64,000 nt of DNA from Ecdyonurus torrentis (GCA_949318235.1 OX439132.1:12743624-12807623), one strand, 5' to 3'; positions 1-10,902 are shown, counted from the first letter of the stretch. The notes: generated from the sequence alone by a model not told the origin. Translations and numbers: made by a program.

Positions 1-150
1 AATAAATGTAAACTTTATAAAGATAGTATTGTTTTCATTAAAAGTGCTTGCACATTTTTTGTTCATATTTTGCAATGTTTCTTATATGATTTGAACTTAA
101 ATATTAAATTTCTCTCATAATATCTTATGAAACATAATTAATATTATTAC

Positions 151-354
151 CTAAAATTAACATTCTAATTCCATGCTGGGCAAAAACATCAAATCCGTCT
201 CGACCATCCGCCATGAACGTGTCCATGATAACACCATACGTCTTGTCATCTTGAATGGGTTCATACTTTGGTATTCTACAAGCGGCGCATCTTGCCTTGG
301 CAGACACCACGCGCTTTCCTGAGGGACGTGCTAGGTCATAAGTCACCTGCAAAC
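151..354 (-). CDS. exon 8' of cassette B: second version of 5'-nucleotidase exon 8
   Basis: 204 bp, exactly as exon 8, with the same phases; acceptor CGCCAG, donor TTAG|GTAATA. It encodes GLQVTYDLARPSGKRVVSA, the CAAC pair and DTFMADGRDGFDVF. The stacking Phe and the Asp are kept, but one Gly of the F-x-A-D-G-G-D loop is Arg. The exon must continue to a terminal exon left of position 1, which is not in the window. Confidence 0.82.
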
Positions 355-496
355 CTGGCGAACAGAATCCATAATTATTGTGAGTAATTTTTTTTTTTAT
401 TAAATTTTTTTATGACTCATTTTCTAATTTCTTATGTTAATCAAAGTGATTAAGAAAATTTGCACGTCATATGGTAAATAACAAAATAAACATTAC

Positions 497-658
497 CCGA
501 TACTTGCAGGTATTTTCCACTTGGTTCAACTCCACTTTTATCATAGTCCGCGACACTTACTTCAAGTCCTTTTTTGAGATATTTTCCCTTAATCTGAAGC
601 TTTAAAATACTGCTACCAAAAGGTAAAACTACTAGAATATCTTCCATTGATACGGAAC
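497..658 (-). CDS. exon 7' of cassette B: second version of 5'-nucleotidase exon 7
   Basis: 162 bp, exactly as exon 7, with the same phases. It encodes GSVSMEDILVVLPFGSSIL, then KGKYLKKGLEVSVADYDKSG and GKYLQVSG. 34 of 54 residues equal exon 7. About 14 of those 34 shared residues use different codons, so protein sequence has been kept while silent sites drifted. LPFGSS is nearer the family's usual LPFGG than the LPFEN of cassette A. Acceptor TAAAG, donor TCGG|GTAATG. Confidence 0.82.
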
Positions 659-1066
659 CTTTAGAGAGATAGAAAGAGATCGCAATAAATCAATTATTCT
701 TGACAAGACACTTGACAGCTTTATCGGCATGCTGCTATTATCATCATTTGCATTTTAAAAATACTTTGCATTTTAGAACTTTAAATTTTAGAGGTTAAAA
801 AATATTGCATTTATTTGTCTTGTGGACAAAATTTAAAAACCCTGAAATGAATGGAAAGTATTTTCAATATGCAACAGCAGCTAATAACTGCGTGCCAACA
901 TCTATAGTGTACAATTACCATTTCATATACTAAAAGTGACAGTATTTTATTTACTGTGACGTAAAGAAATATAATATCCAGTCAATTAATATAATTGTAT
1001 TTTGGTGTTTAATAATTACTATAAGCTCTGTACTTACTGTTAGTAATAACACTAATTACTAATTAC

Positions 1067-1172
1067 CATTGTTTGTTTTCTCATCTATGGAGGCACGAAT
1101 TCCTCCACCATTTAGTAAGCCAATTGGTGCATCCGTCCATCCTTTTTCTCTATCTGCTGTAAGCCACGCATT
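1067..1172 (-). CDS. exon 6' of cassette B: second version of 5'-nucleotidase exon 6
   Basis: 106 bp, exactly the length and phase of exon 6. It encodes NAWLTADREKGWTDAP, LLNGGGIRASIDEK and TNN, about 62% identical to exon 6, with the NGGGxR motif intact. Acceptor TTTGCAG, donor AATG|GTAATT. It lies about 1 kb past the stop codon of exon 9, with no first exon of its own in between. I therefore read it as an alternative 3' exon that can join to exon 5 (10739), or as part of a 5'-truncated tandem copy. Confidence 0.82.
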
Positions 1173-2147
1173 CTGCAAAAATTTTCAACACTAATAAATT
1201 AATTATTGCAACTAATTTTCAATATCGTCACATAGCAAGGATTTTGCGACGGAAGAAGTTCAGCCTATAGTGAGGGTGGGCAAAGAAGGTAACACCATGC
1301 TTTTCAGACCTGACGGGTGGGAAGGAGGACCCCAAAAAAAACTGCTTATACGCTACTGGCTCCGTATATAAAGGAGTTTATTTTTATTATTTAAATTATT
1401 AAATAACATTTATAAAACACTTTAAATTTCATAATAACTATAACTTTATTAAGCTTTAATAAAAAAGGATTAAAATACGTATATTGTAATTATTGAATAC
1501 AGTTTTATATAATTTTATAACACAGTATTTTTCTATTTCATTGTGTTTACTCACAGAATAGAGCGAGCGTTATAAGTTATAAGTATATATAATATATTTT
1601 TACATAAACAGAAAATGACCGTTTGAAACAGGTTAAATTGCATTATTATAAAAAAAATTGCAGTGTACATATTTAAAAAAAATCATTTTATTTTAAAACA
1701 AAACACTCCCATTTTATACGGTAACAAATTCGTATCAAGTTTACATTAAATAAAAATCTCAGCCAAATTATTAAAACACTTGTCTATGAATTCAAAAACC
1801 ATACAGATGTAATTTTATATTATATGCAAATATAATAATCTTTAACAAACATGATTAAAAACTGGTCAACAGGTTTTAATCTTCAATTTAGTATAAAAAA
1901 ATATAAAAATTATTTCAAAAAATATTGTATTTCTAGTTATACTATGTATATTATATATTGTGTATATATGTATATTCTTTGTAACTAAAAAAAATAATAA
2001 TATGAGTATAAAATCATAATGTATAAAATTGCACTTAAAAAAATCGTACTGTAAAACTCTACAATATATAGAGATTTACTCAATTGTTTTGATTGTGAAA
2101 TTATTGCCATCAACATTCACTTTAATTTTTTTTTTTTTTTTTTAAAT
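1173..2147. other. spacer between cassettes A and B
   Basis: Mostly AT-rich sequence that probably includes the 3' UTR of cassette A. About 1240-1375 is clearly GC-richer. There is no signal-peptide exon, no copy of exons 1-5 and no long open frame. A minus-strand ATG near 1301 opens only a dozen codons. Confidence 0.6.
1687..1692 (-). terminator. candidate poly(A) signal for the cassette A transcript
   Basis: Minus-strand AATAAA about 455 bases after the stop codon. The sequence is so AT-rich that chance matches are common; transcript data would have to decide. Confidence 0.25.
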
Positions 2148-2311
2148 TTAATTGGACACAATCTTGGAGAAAATTAATGCTGCCATAACGAAGCCTAATG
2201 ATGCCTGGACTGCTGTTGAACTATTGCGAATAATCGTTCTTCTTTCCAGACCTGGAGCTACTGGGCTCTTCCTCTTGAAATATTCCGCCACAATATCACT
2301 CTCAGTTGCGT
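2148..2311 (-). CDS. 5'-nucleotidase exon 9, cassette A (GPI-anchor signal, stop)
   Basis: Residues 529-582 and the TAA stop at 2150-2148; acceptor TTTTAG. It begins DATESDIVAEYFKRKSPVAP, continues with ERRTIIRNSSTAVQ and ends in a hydrophobic stretch (ASLGFVMAALIFSKIVSN). Small residues (N-S-S) 15-25 residues before the end followed by a hydrophobic tail is the usual GPI transamidase layout, so I infer surface anchoring. NSS is also a possible glycosylation sequon. No counterpart of this exon is visible left of cassette B within the window. Confidence 0.88.
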
Positions 2312-2863
2312 CTAAAAATAAATAGTGTATAAATAAACGTTTAATAATAAGATATGTGCAGAAAGACACATATACACACATAATGTTACTAATATGGAGA
2401 AGTTCATACAAAAGTAAATTTAACTTTTAAGAAGGCCCTAAATAGTTTTCTTTAATTACTGTTATTGATATTAAATGTTTTATTATTTAATACTAATAAT
2501 GTTCGTAACCTCTGTTTTTCGTGCTCCAAACCACACAAAAATGAAGATCATCAAAAGTTTTTTTAAATGGAATTGCGCATTTTTTGGAGCAAGGGAACAG
2601 GGTTTACGAACATCATTTCTTAAATCTGTACATGATGAACAATTATTTGCGTGGTAAAAATTTGATATGTTCAAAAACTTCATCAGCGTTTCTTTAATTT
2701 TCAATTTATTATTTAAATGATTTTTCCTCCTCCTATGCTAACTCATACAATCTTACAAAAATGCAAAACTTTATTTACTTCATTATATAATAATTTAAAA
2801 TACAGTATGATAAATTCTATATTTTTCTGTTGCAATAATAATTAAAAAAGTTAATCAACATAC

Positions 2864-3067
2864 CTAGAATAACTCTATCTTTTGCATTGTCTTTAATTAC
2901 TTTGTAGCCATCACCGCCATCAGCAATAAAGGTGGTTATAAGAATTCCGTAAAGCTTGTCATCATCAATGGGTTCAAAAGTTGGCACCCTACAGTTTGCA
3001 CACCGCACTAACGCGCTCACCACACGCTTTCCTGGAGACTTGTCAAGATCATACACTATCTGTACAC
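2864..3067 (-). CDS. 5'-nucleotidase exon 8, cassette A (base-stacking loop)
   Basis: Residues 461-528 plus one base; acceptor TTGCAG, donor CTAG|GTATGT. It encodes GVQIVYDLDKSPGKRVVSA, the CANC pair (conserved disulfide) and TTFIADGGDGYKVI. The Phe and Asp of F-x-A-D-G-G-D match the second stacking aromatic and the ribose-contacting Asp described for CD73. The intron before it (3068-7425) carries the large inverted-arm element. The same-length counterpart is 151-354. Confidence 0.92.
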
Positions 3068-4544
3068 CTGCAATACATGTTGGTAATAAATCAATATTAT
3101 TATGAAAATTATACATAATAAAAAATAAGTAAAAACAATGAATAAATAAAGAATATAATAGTGCCTTTTTTCTAAGTATATATAAATATTGAATGAAATG
3201 GAGATTATTTTTATATGCTTCATAAATATATTAATTAAAATTTCAGAATTTTTATCAATATAAAAATAATTTTTTTGTAGTTTTTTATAAATTAATTGTA
3301 AAATTTTAGGTATTTTCTCACTTACAAGTTAGGGATAAATATGTAATTGCAGTATCGTTTTATATTAGTGTCTAGCAAATACACTAAATTTCAATAAATT
3401 TTATTCATATTATAATAATAATACCATACATAAGATAATTCCAATATGTGATTATCGACTATATGAATATAATGTGATTAGGTCTTTTATATTGATATAT
3501 ATGGATATAATTTATTGAAATGTTGTCAGAGTATGCAAAGTGAAATTACCACGCGTGCTCGCGAATTGTGCAATTATCATGATACATTTCCGTGTGCCAT
3601 ATAATTTTACAAAATGTATGAAAACCACTTCGCATAAGTTTTGGTGAAAAATAACTCAAGTTTAGTATATCAAGTAATTCATTGAACGACTTTTAGTAAC
3701 TTTTTTCAGCATTTCAAAATTATTATTAATATTAATTTTAATAGTGACAAAAAATAATAATAATAATAACATCTAAAAACAAAGTTTTATAAATAAAACC
3801 AAGTATTTTAGTACGTCAAAACATAATATACATACATACATACTTTCCACACAAAATTCCAAAGAGTTCCAAAGGTTAACTTTGCTTTGCTTTTTCTTTC
3901 CGGTAAAGAAAAACAAAACGCTCAGTTTGAGTTTGGCTGAGTTCGTGAACGGTGCTGTGTGCAATTCAATTTCAATTTACTGAACTATTTTAGTTTTTAG
4001 TATTAAAATTTGTAATTTAAGTTACTGAATTGTTTCAATTAATGTTTATGCACATTACTTATATTTCATGTAAACTATAGAAGTGATAGAAATATAATAT
4101 TTTCTACTTAATGTAATTTACATAATTTTCTCTTAAATAACATTTCAAGCCTGCGATCAAGTGATTTTACTATATAATAGTAAATTGCATCAAAATGAAT
4201 TTAAGTTCTATATTTTATGGAAGGAAAAGGTAAGTCATTTCAATTTTTCAATACTTATTTTTATTTATTGCACATTTGCTTGCTGTGTTGTGACACATAT
4301 AAACAACATAAAAAAATGTATTGTAAATCTGCAATTTAGAGGAGGGAAAAACTCTTTCATATATAAAAAGGTGTATTTTTTAAAAAAGACGTGGTCCTTT
4401 ACAGACAGTGCATACTTTGTGTTTAAGAAACTATAGCTTTATTATTTAGACCAGTAAGTTTATTTGACAAAATTATATGCAACACGCTACTAAATATACT
4501 TACTATACACGCTACGTATCAAGGCTGCGGCGTAACATATATAT

Positions 4545-5309
4545 CGGTGATAATTAGTGAGAACGACCTAGCATGAAAATCAACTTTGTACCAGAGTTAT
4601 GATATTTTCAAAATAAGTTAACCTAACCTAATGTAGTTCATATCCCTTTTCAAAAAAAATCGGAAAATTTTTTTCCGGCAGTTATTTTCCGATGAAGTTT
4701 TCCACTTTTTTAAAATGTGGGTGCAAATTTTGCCGCCTAACTTTTTAGCTAATAAAGATAATCTAAAAATTCAAACAGGATTTCATTAACAATGAATATA
4801 CGTTTAATTTATGTATGTAACCTAATGACCTTGACAAATTTCTAAGGTCATTTTTTTAGTAGTAATTTACAAAATTCGATATAAAAATTCCATTAACCTT
4901 TCTCATAACAATTCAACATAGCAGTTTTATGCGCACATAATTCAGCTACAAAAATATGTTAATTTGGTGTTGGGGATTTAATTACACGTCAAGATTTAAC
5001 GAAATATGTAACGCAAGACGTAAGTTTTGCGCGCAGCCGCGCCCTCAAACTAGATATCATGCGCTCGTATGTATACAATATATTACTTTAGGCTGTAAAA
5101 ACGTTAACTTACAATCTTTTATTTAGAAAAATTACTAATAAAAAATAATAGTAATAATTAAATATTCAAAAATTGTTAAATTCGATTCCATGTGTTAGTA
5201 GAAAACAAAAAGTCATTAAACCTTAAAAAATAAAAATTTTAAATTTTATTTCTACATGAATGTTCATATGCTATGATTTTTATGACATTTTTAGTTATAA
5301 AAAATAATG
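4545..5309 (+). repeat. left inverted arm of the foldback element
   Basis: Pairs with 6270-7035. It ends at the ATTTTTAGTTATAAAA region, after which the two sides stop matching. Confidence 0.85.
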
Positions 5310-6269
5310 GTAAAAGTAAAAATATACATCATAAGGTAGCGGAAAAATAGTATTTTTCCATCAAATAGTCTCTAAAATTTAAAAAATAGTCTGCAAAAAT
5401 GTTGATTAAGTCGGAAAATAGTTTTTGAAATTTTACATATCAATAGTAATTTTATTTGATTTTTTTTATTAGTATAACTTGTCTAAAGTTATCGGGGTTT
5501 TAAGGGTTTCCTAGAAAGTGTGCCTTAACAAAAATTCAATGAATTCACATTTGACATTGTGTTTAAAAAATTTCTCAGGGACGCTGCTATTTTTTTAATT
5601 TAAATTTTTTTATACTATTTCAGGCTATTTTTGTTAGATATAGTGCGAAACATCGAAATAAAGCAAAATAGTCCGAGAAAAGTCTATAAAATCCGTAATA
5701 ATCTCCAAGATTAAAAAGTTAATTTTTTTTATACATTAATAGGCGTGAAAGTGTGAGACATTTTAAGTAAATATAGCTCAAAATAATAAAATAACTATAA
5801 ATATTCTCAATATAGCCAATAGCCTTAAACCTATTTTACGCTCTTTAATTATCAATAATAAGAATAAATACTAAGATTTAATACTATAAGAGCTTTGTTG
5901 TCCACCCTTTTACCACAAAATTAAAAAAAAAAATTGCACTTATACTTCTTACAAGAAATTTAAAAATAATCACTGGAACTCATCAACTGCACCATCTCAC
6001 TTTAGTTGAAAATAGGAAACTCATAATCAAAATTTATTGTATATAGCGTCCAACAAAATTAAAGTTATGGATAATTGGAAAGTATTTTATAAAATGTTAT
6101 TAGAAATAGAAAATCTGTAAAGGTATTAATTTTTTTGTTTAACTTTATCAGAAATTATAAGTGCATTTTTTATACATTTATTTTAATAGTAAAAGGGCGG
6201 CCTACAAAGCTATTTTATAATTTTTAATCTAAATAATGATAATATTTATTATTTCCTTTTTTTCAGTGT

Positions 6270-7035
6270 CATTATTTTATAACTAAAAATGTCATAAAAA
6301 TCATAGCATATTATGAACATTCATGTAGAAATAAAATTTAAATTTTTTATTTTTTAAGGTTTAATAACTTTTTGTTTTCTACTAACACATGGAATCGAAT
6401 TTAACAATTTTTGAATATTTAATTATTACTATTATTTTTTATTAGTAATTTTTCTAAATAAAAGATTGTAAGTTAACGTTTTTACAGCCTAAAGTAATAT
6501 ATTGTATACATACGAGCGCATGATATCTAGTTTGAGGGCGCGGCTGCGCGCAAAACTTACGTCTTGCGTTACATATTTCGTTAAATCTTTACGTGTAATT
6601 AAATCCCCAACACCAAATTAACATATTTTTGTAGCTGAATTATGTGCGCATAAAACTGCTATGTTGAATTGTTATGAGAAAGGTTAATGGAATTTTTATA
6701 TCGAATTTTGTAAATTACTACTAAAAAAATGACCTTAGAAATTTGTCAAGGTCATTAGGTTACATACATAAATTAAACGTATATTCATTGTTAATAAAAT
6801 CCTGTTTGAATTTTTAGATTATCTTTATTAGCTAAAAAGTTAGGCGGCAAAATTTGCACCCACATTTTAAAAAAGTGGAAAACTTCATCGGAAAATAACT
6901 GCCGGAAAAAAATTTTCCGATTTTTTTTGAAAAGGGATATGAACTACATTGGGTTAGGTTAACTTATTTTGAAAATATCATAACTCTGGTACAAAGTTGA
7001 TTTTCATGCTAGGTCGTTCTCACTAATTATCACCG
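6270..7035 (-). repeat. right inverted arm of the foldback element
   Basis: Reverse complement of 4545-5309 with very few mismatches. Confidence 0.85.
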
Positions 7036-7292
7036 ATATGGAAAATATGATGGATGCACAATATGCACGAGCACTCGTTATAACTTAATATAACTTCACT
7101 GTTTAAGGTGAAGGTGAACTCTCCTTCCTCGTAACAGGTCACAGACACATGATATAAAATAATAAAAAAGACTTTCTGACGCGATAAAGATGTATATAAA
7201 TGCTATATTACACAAACTTAAATTAATTTCTATTTATTACATGTGTTAAATATGATACAATTCCCTTTTAATCACGTAAATTAACGCATGTC

Positions 7293-7297
<5 letters not shown>

Positions 7298-7348
<51 letters not shown>
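7298..7348. repeat. (AT)n microsatellite
   Basis: Uninterrupted AT dinucleotides over about 50 bp in intron 7 of the nucleotidase gene. Confidence 0.95.
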
Positions 7349-7351
<3 letters not shown>

Positions 7352-7425
7352 TTTTGCTATGATTCAGAGGAAATAATAAATGAAATAATTTTAATAGCAT
7401 TTCAAATTAAGAGTATATTATATAC

Positions 7426-7587
7426 CTGACACTTGGAGATATTTTCCTGGTGCTTCCAATCCACTCTTATCGTAATATGCAACGCCCACTTCAAGAGCTT
7501 CTTTTAAATATCTTCCTTCTAGCTTTAAGTTGACAACTCCGTTTTCAAATGGTAAAACATTCAAAACATCTTCCATTGTTACACTTC
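7426..7587 (-). CDS. 5'-nucleotidase exon 7, cassette A
   Basis: Residues 407-460 plus one base; enters and leaves in phase 1. It encodes GSVTMEDVLNVLPFENGVV, then LEGRYLKEALEVGVAYYDKSG and GKYLQVSG. The Phe of LPF corresponds by position to the first of two aromatic residues that stack on the nucleobase in CD73. The usual LPFGG is LPFEN here. The same-length counterpart is 497-658. A long AT microsatellite (7298-7348) lies just downstream in the intron. Confidence 0.92.
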
Positions 7588-7690
7588 CTGCGATGTCGGA
7601 CATATTATTAATATAAATAAGTAACAAAATAATAAGAATATATGACGATATATATTAGAGTATAGACTATATATAACAATTAACTTTTAC

Positions 7691-7796
7691 CATTGTTTGC
7701 TGATTCATCAATCGATGCACGAACGCCACCACCATTCGTAATAGAAATAGCAGCATTTGTCCATCCACTTTGTTGACCAGTCGTAAGCCATGCATT
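7691..7796 (-). CDS. 5'-nucleotidase exon 6, cassette A (NGGGVR substrate-binding exon)
   Basis: Residues 372-406 plus one base. It encodes NAWLTTGQQSGWTN, ISITNGGGVRASIDES and NN. In the family, the Asn and Arg of NGG(G/T)xR contact the substrate phosphate and lie at the domain interface. Acceptor GTCCAG, donor AATG|GTAAAA. Length and phase are identical to exon 6' at 1067-1172. Confidence 0.92.
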
Positions 7797-8967
7797 CTGG
7801 ACGGCCACATATAAACATCGATGTTATATTAACAATTAAGCAATAAATTTAAAATCTACTATACATGCATTGGTTATGAAGCTATTCTATTTTGCAGTGT
7901 TTTTAATTATAGCTCTTTCGTCAAAACTATGCGTTCTTTAGATACAGTCAACCGGGGTGACTTTGAACACCGATTTATCTCTACTTTGGGCACTCATTTC
8001 AAAATTTTGAAACATGTCATGAAGATCAATAACGAATTTGAACAATAGTAAGATTCTTCACATTTCTAAAATGAGGCATCAAGAAAGAGATAATGGGGTG
8101 TTCAAAGTTACCCCGGGCGTTCAAAGTCACTCCAGTTGCCTGTAACCAATTAAATATTTATTTACATTATATATAACTAAATTTGGATTCATTAAGTAAA
8201 TACATGTTGTGATGGGCCCCTAACACATGTAATAAGAAAAATGAATACATGCTCTACACATAAAAAAGTATTAATTTCACACATGAATTACAATATTAGT
8301 AATGACAACTTCTTTTATCATTATTATTATTCACAAAAATGTTCTTTAAAAAATGAAATTTTGTTACGATTGTTCATTGTATTGTTTTTATCACAGAAAG
8401 TTCAAGTTAATGTGGTCTCATAGCTCTGTCTGTCTGTATTTTTTAACATTCTTATTTATAAACCACGAATAACAAGTAAAAGACGCTGATGTGCAATATA
8501 AACTTGATATGCAATGGATATATTAAAGTGAATTAATTTTTTTGTTATAAAATATAAATAATTTATATTGTGTTGAATGTGTGTTAAATATTAATGAGAA
8601 TGTAACAACGAACAATAAAGGATATATCATGTATCGCATCTCTTTACTTTTTCTTCTAACAATTAAAAACTAAAGCCATTTTGTTATTATACATACATAC
8701 AAGATATATGAACTATGGAAAATAATTATTATTATGCAGTACGTATACAGTATTATCGTGTAGCTATATAATAATATTTTTTTTATCATATATATATTTA
8801 CAATATTAGTAGAAAATACAGTGAACAAATTAAGTATATGTATGCTCAATGCAAATCATGCTCATTCATTTATAAAACTATATTTGAATGCTATTATACT
8901 ATTTTTTATATTAGCAGTCAATATTTTATGCTTACGAAATAGAATATTATTTTAAAAAAATTATTAA

Positions 8968-9276
8968 AGGCGTAGAGCACCTTGAACAAAAAAGTTGCGT
9001 AATATCCTAACAAACCTGAAAATCAACGTTAATTTGACCGGAGTCATTGATTTCTAATTTATTTTCCATTCACAAAATGCCGCTCCCGGTCACTGACGTC
9101 ACAGCTCGCCTGGTCCACGCGCAAGTAAACCGGGCGAGCTGTGACGTCAGTGACCGGCAGCGGCATTTTGTGAATGGAAAATAAATTAGAAATCAATGAC
9201 TCCGGCCAAATCAACGTTGATTTTCAGGTTTGTTAGGATATTACACAACTTTTTTTGTTCAAGGTGTTCTACGCCT
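8968..9276. mobile_element. 309-bp palindromic MITE, TTAA target site (copy 1)
   Basis: Nearly a perfect palindrome from end to end. Termini are AGGCGTAGAGCACCTTGAAC and its inverse, and the centre contains GTGACGTCA, itself palindromic. TTAA flanks both ends (8964-8967, 9277-9280), as in piggyBac- or Kolobok-type insertions. There is no coding capacity. A same-length relative is at 51005-51313. Confidence 0.85.
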
Positions 9277-10072
9277 TTAATTTAGAAATTATTTAGGATT
9301 AAAATTATAATAATGCAGTGTTAGGTAATTATTCCAATTCTGCTTTAATATTTTAAATATTATATAGAGTAACGCACTTGGTGTGATCTATGTTTGAATC
9401 ATTTCAGTGAATTTTACTAGAGTTATAGTAAATTTGTAGTATATACGTATAGCGATCAATAATAATTAATAATTTATTTACTTTAAAATTGTGCTTATAA
9501 TGTATAGTTATCAATCTAATTAAAATTAGCTTTTAAATGAGCAACAATAGAGAAAGTCCACAAATATTGAATATATAAAATATCAAAAAGAACAAACATA
9601 AAAAAACATATAACATAAGCAACATGCCAATAAAAAATATATGCATTACACTAATGTTCATAATGATGTTAATTATAATAATGTTTATTTCTGTCACTCT
9701 GAATAAACACAAATATTCCCCCCCCCCCTTTTTTTATTATAATACAACGAGGAAAGTAAAAGATAAGTTTACGTTTTTATATTATATAATTACACAATAC
9801 AAAATGCTTTCATTATGTACATGCGATATAGTACAAAGCTCATAACTGCATAATTAAATATTTGAATTTAATTAACGTAATGAGCGAGAACACAAAGCGT
9901 GTTTTACGTTGTATGCCACACATTTTGCACGTGAACCACAATCAGACGGACGCACATTTATATAACACAACACAAAACGCCGCAATTTTGGGGTTTAAAT
10001 TATCTGCTCAATTTTCTATAATATTGTAAATATTGAGCAAATTTTTGAAAAGTTAAAAATTTAATCGGACAA

Positions 10073-10195
10073 TACATATAATTGTGATAATATATTTTAC
10101 TATTTAAATTCAGCGTGTAATTCTCTTATAACATTGCAAATTGAAAGTGCGAGTTTTTGAATGTACAGTATAATCTATTATCACAATCGTGTGTA
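10073..10195. mobile_element. ~125-bp TA-flanked MITE (copy 1)
   Basis: Begins ATTGTGATAATATATTTTAC after a TA and ends TATTATCACAATCGTGTG before a TA. The ends are inverted copies of each other. Related copies are at 45616-45738 and 19498-19622, and a probable fragment is near 10405-10508. Confidence 0.6.
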
Positions 10196-10738
10196 CAGTA
10201 AGCAGTTAATGTTACTATATCGTTTAATTTTGTTTATACGGTAATATATCATTTGATCGATTTTTATTATTTAATTTATCAAACTAGAGTATAAAGATGG
10301 TTTTTCTATGCCTATAACATCAGAGTCTTCATAATATGCTGAATCAGCTATATGTATAAAGATAAATTACTTAAATATATCTCATATAGGTACTTTATTT
10401 TAATTTAGCGTGTGTGTTTTTTCTCATAAGAATAAAAGCACTACAAAGTGTGCACAGTTAACACAACTTTTTGAGTAATAGTAAAATATATTATCTCAAA
10501 CGTGTTTGCTACCAAAAATAATTATTGCACATAGAAGCTGCAATTTTTCACAATCTGGCTATTTAAGAAAAAAATATAAACAATATCTTAACTAATGTTA
10601 GAAAAATTCAACCATTTCAAATATAAATAAAATACAAAATAAAGTTGTTTCTTTACAAAAATTCTTAGAGAAACTGTAAGTAAAGTCTTTTTTATATTTT
10701 TATTTTATTTGTTGTTGTTGTTGTTGTTATTTACTTAC

Positions 10739-10902
10739 ATACTGTACGAATGCATCAGTAATGAGATTTCCCAAGTTACATTCTTGCATACGACAAGATT
10801 CTTGTTTGCCATCCAAATACACTTTTGTTCTTCCTATCTCTTCTTTCAATTTACTATTAAGATTTTCTCTCCAGGGTTGCAATGCAGCCAAAACTTTTTC
10901 AT
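10739..10902 (-). CDS. 5'-nucleotidase exon 5 (linker and NLGNLITDA); last shared exon before the two cassettes
   Basis: Residues 317-371; enters in phase 1 and leaves in phase 0 at TAT|GTAAGT. It reads DEKVLAALQPWRENLNSK, then CRMQECNLGNLITDAFVQY. The Cys pair in CRMQEC and the NLGNLITDA motif mark the hinge to the nucleotide-binding domain. The phase-0 donor fits both exon 6 (7796) and exon 6' (1172), which also begin in phase 0 with NAWLT. This is the expected branch point if the two 3' cassettes are alternatives. Confidence 0.92.

Larger units (their letters stand above)
4545..7035. mobile_element. DNA element with ~765-bp inverted terminal arms (foldback type)
   Basis: The left arm (4545-5309) returns as an almost exact reverse complement at 6270-7035. 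Only scattered differences were seen, for example CTAACCTAATG against CTAACCCAATG. The termini read CGGTGATAATTAGTGAG in both directions. ATAT sits next to both ends and may be the target duplication or part of the arm. The 960-bp centre has no long open frame, so the element is non-autonomous. I do not recognise the superfamily. Near-identity of the arms suggests recent insertion or arm-to-arm gene conversion. Confidence 0.85.
3068..7425. other. intron 7 of the 5'-nucleotidase gene
   Basis: Contains the 2.5 kb long-inverted-arm element (4545-7035) and the AT microsatellite at 7298-7348. No coding sequence was recognised in the rest. Confidence 0.6.
7797..10738. other. intron 5 of the 5'-nucleotidase gene
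   Basis: Holds the 309-bp TTAA MITE (8968-9276), one copy and one possible fragment of the 125-bp TA MITE (10073-10195, about 10405-10508), and no exon I can support. If cassette B is used, this stretch is the beginning of a 9.6 kb intron running from exon 5 to exon 6'. Confidence 0.6.

Noticed and set aside
4609..4641. CCTAACCTAA resembling the insect telomere repeat
   Set aside because: Only two units, and part of the arm of the foldback element (also present inverted at about 6950).
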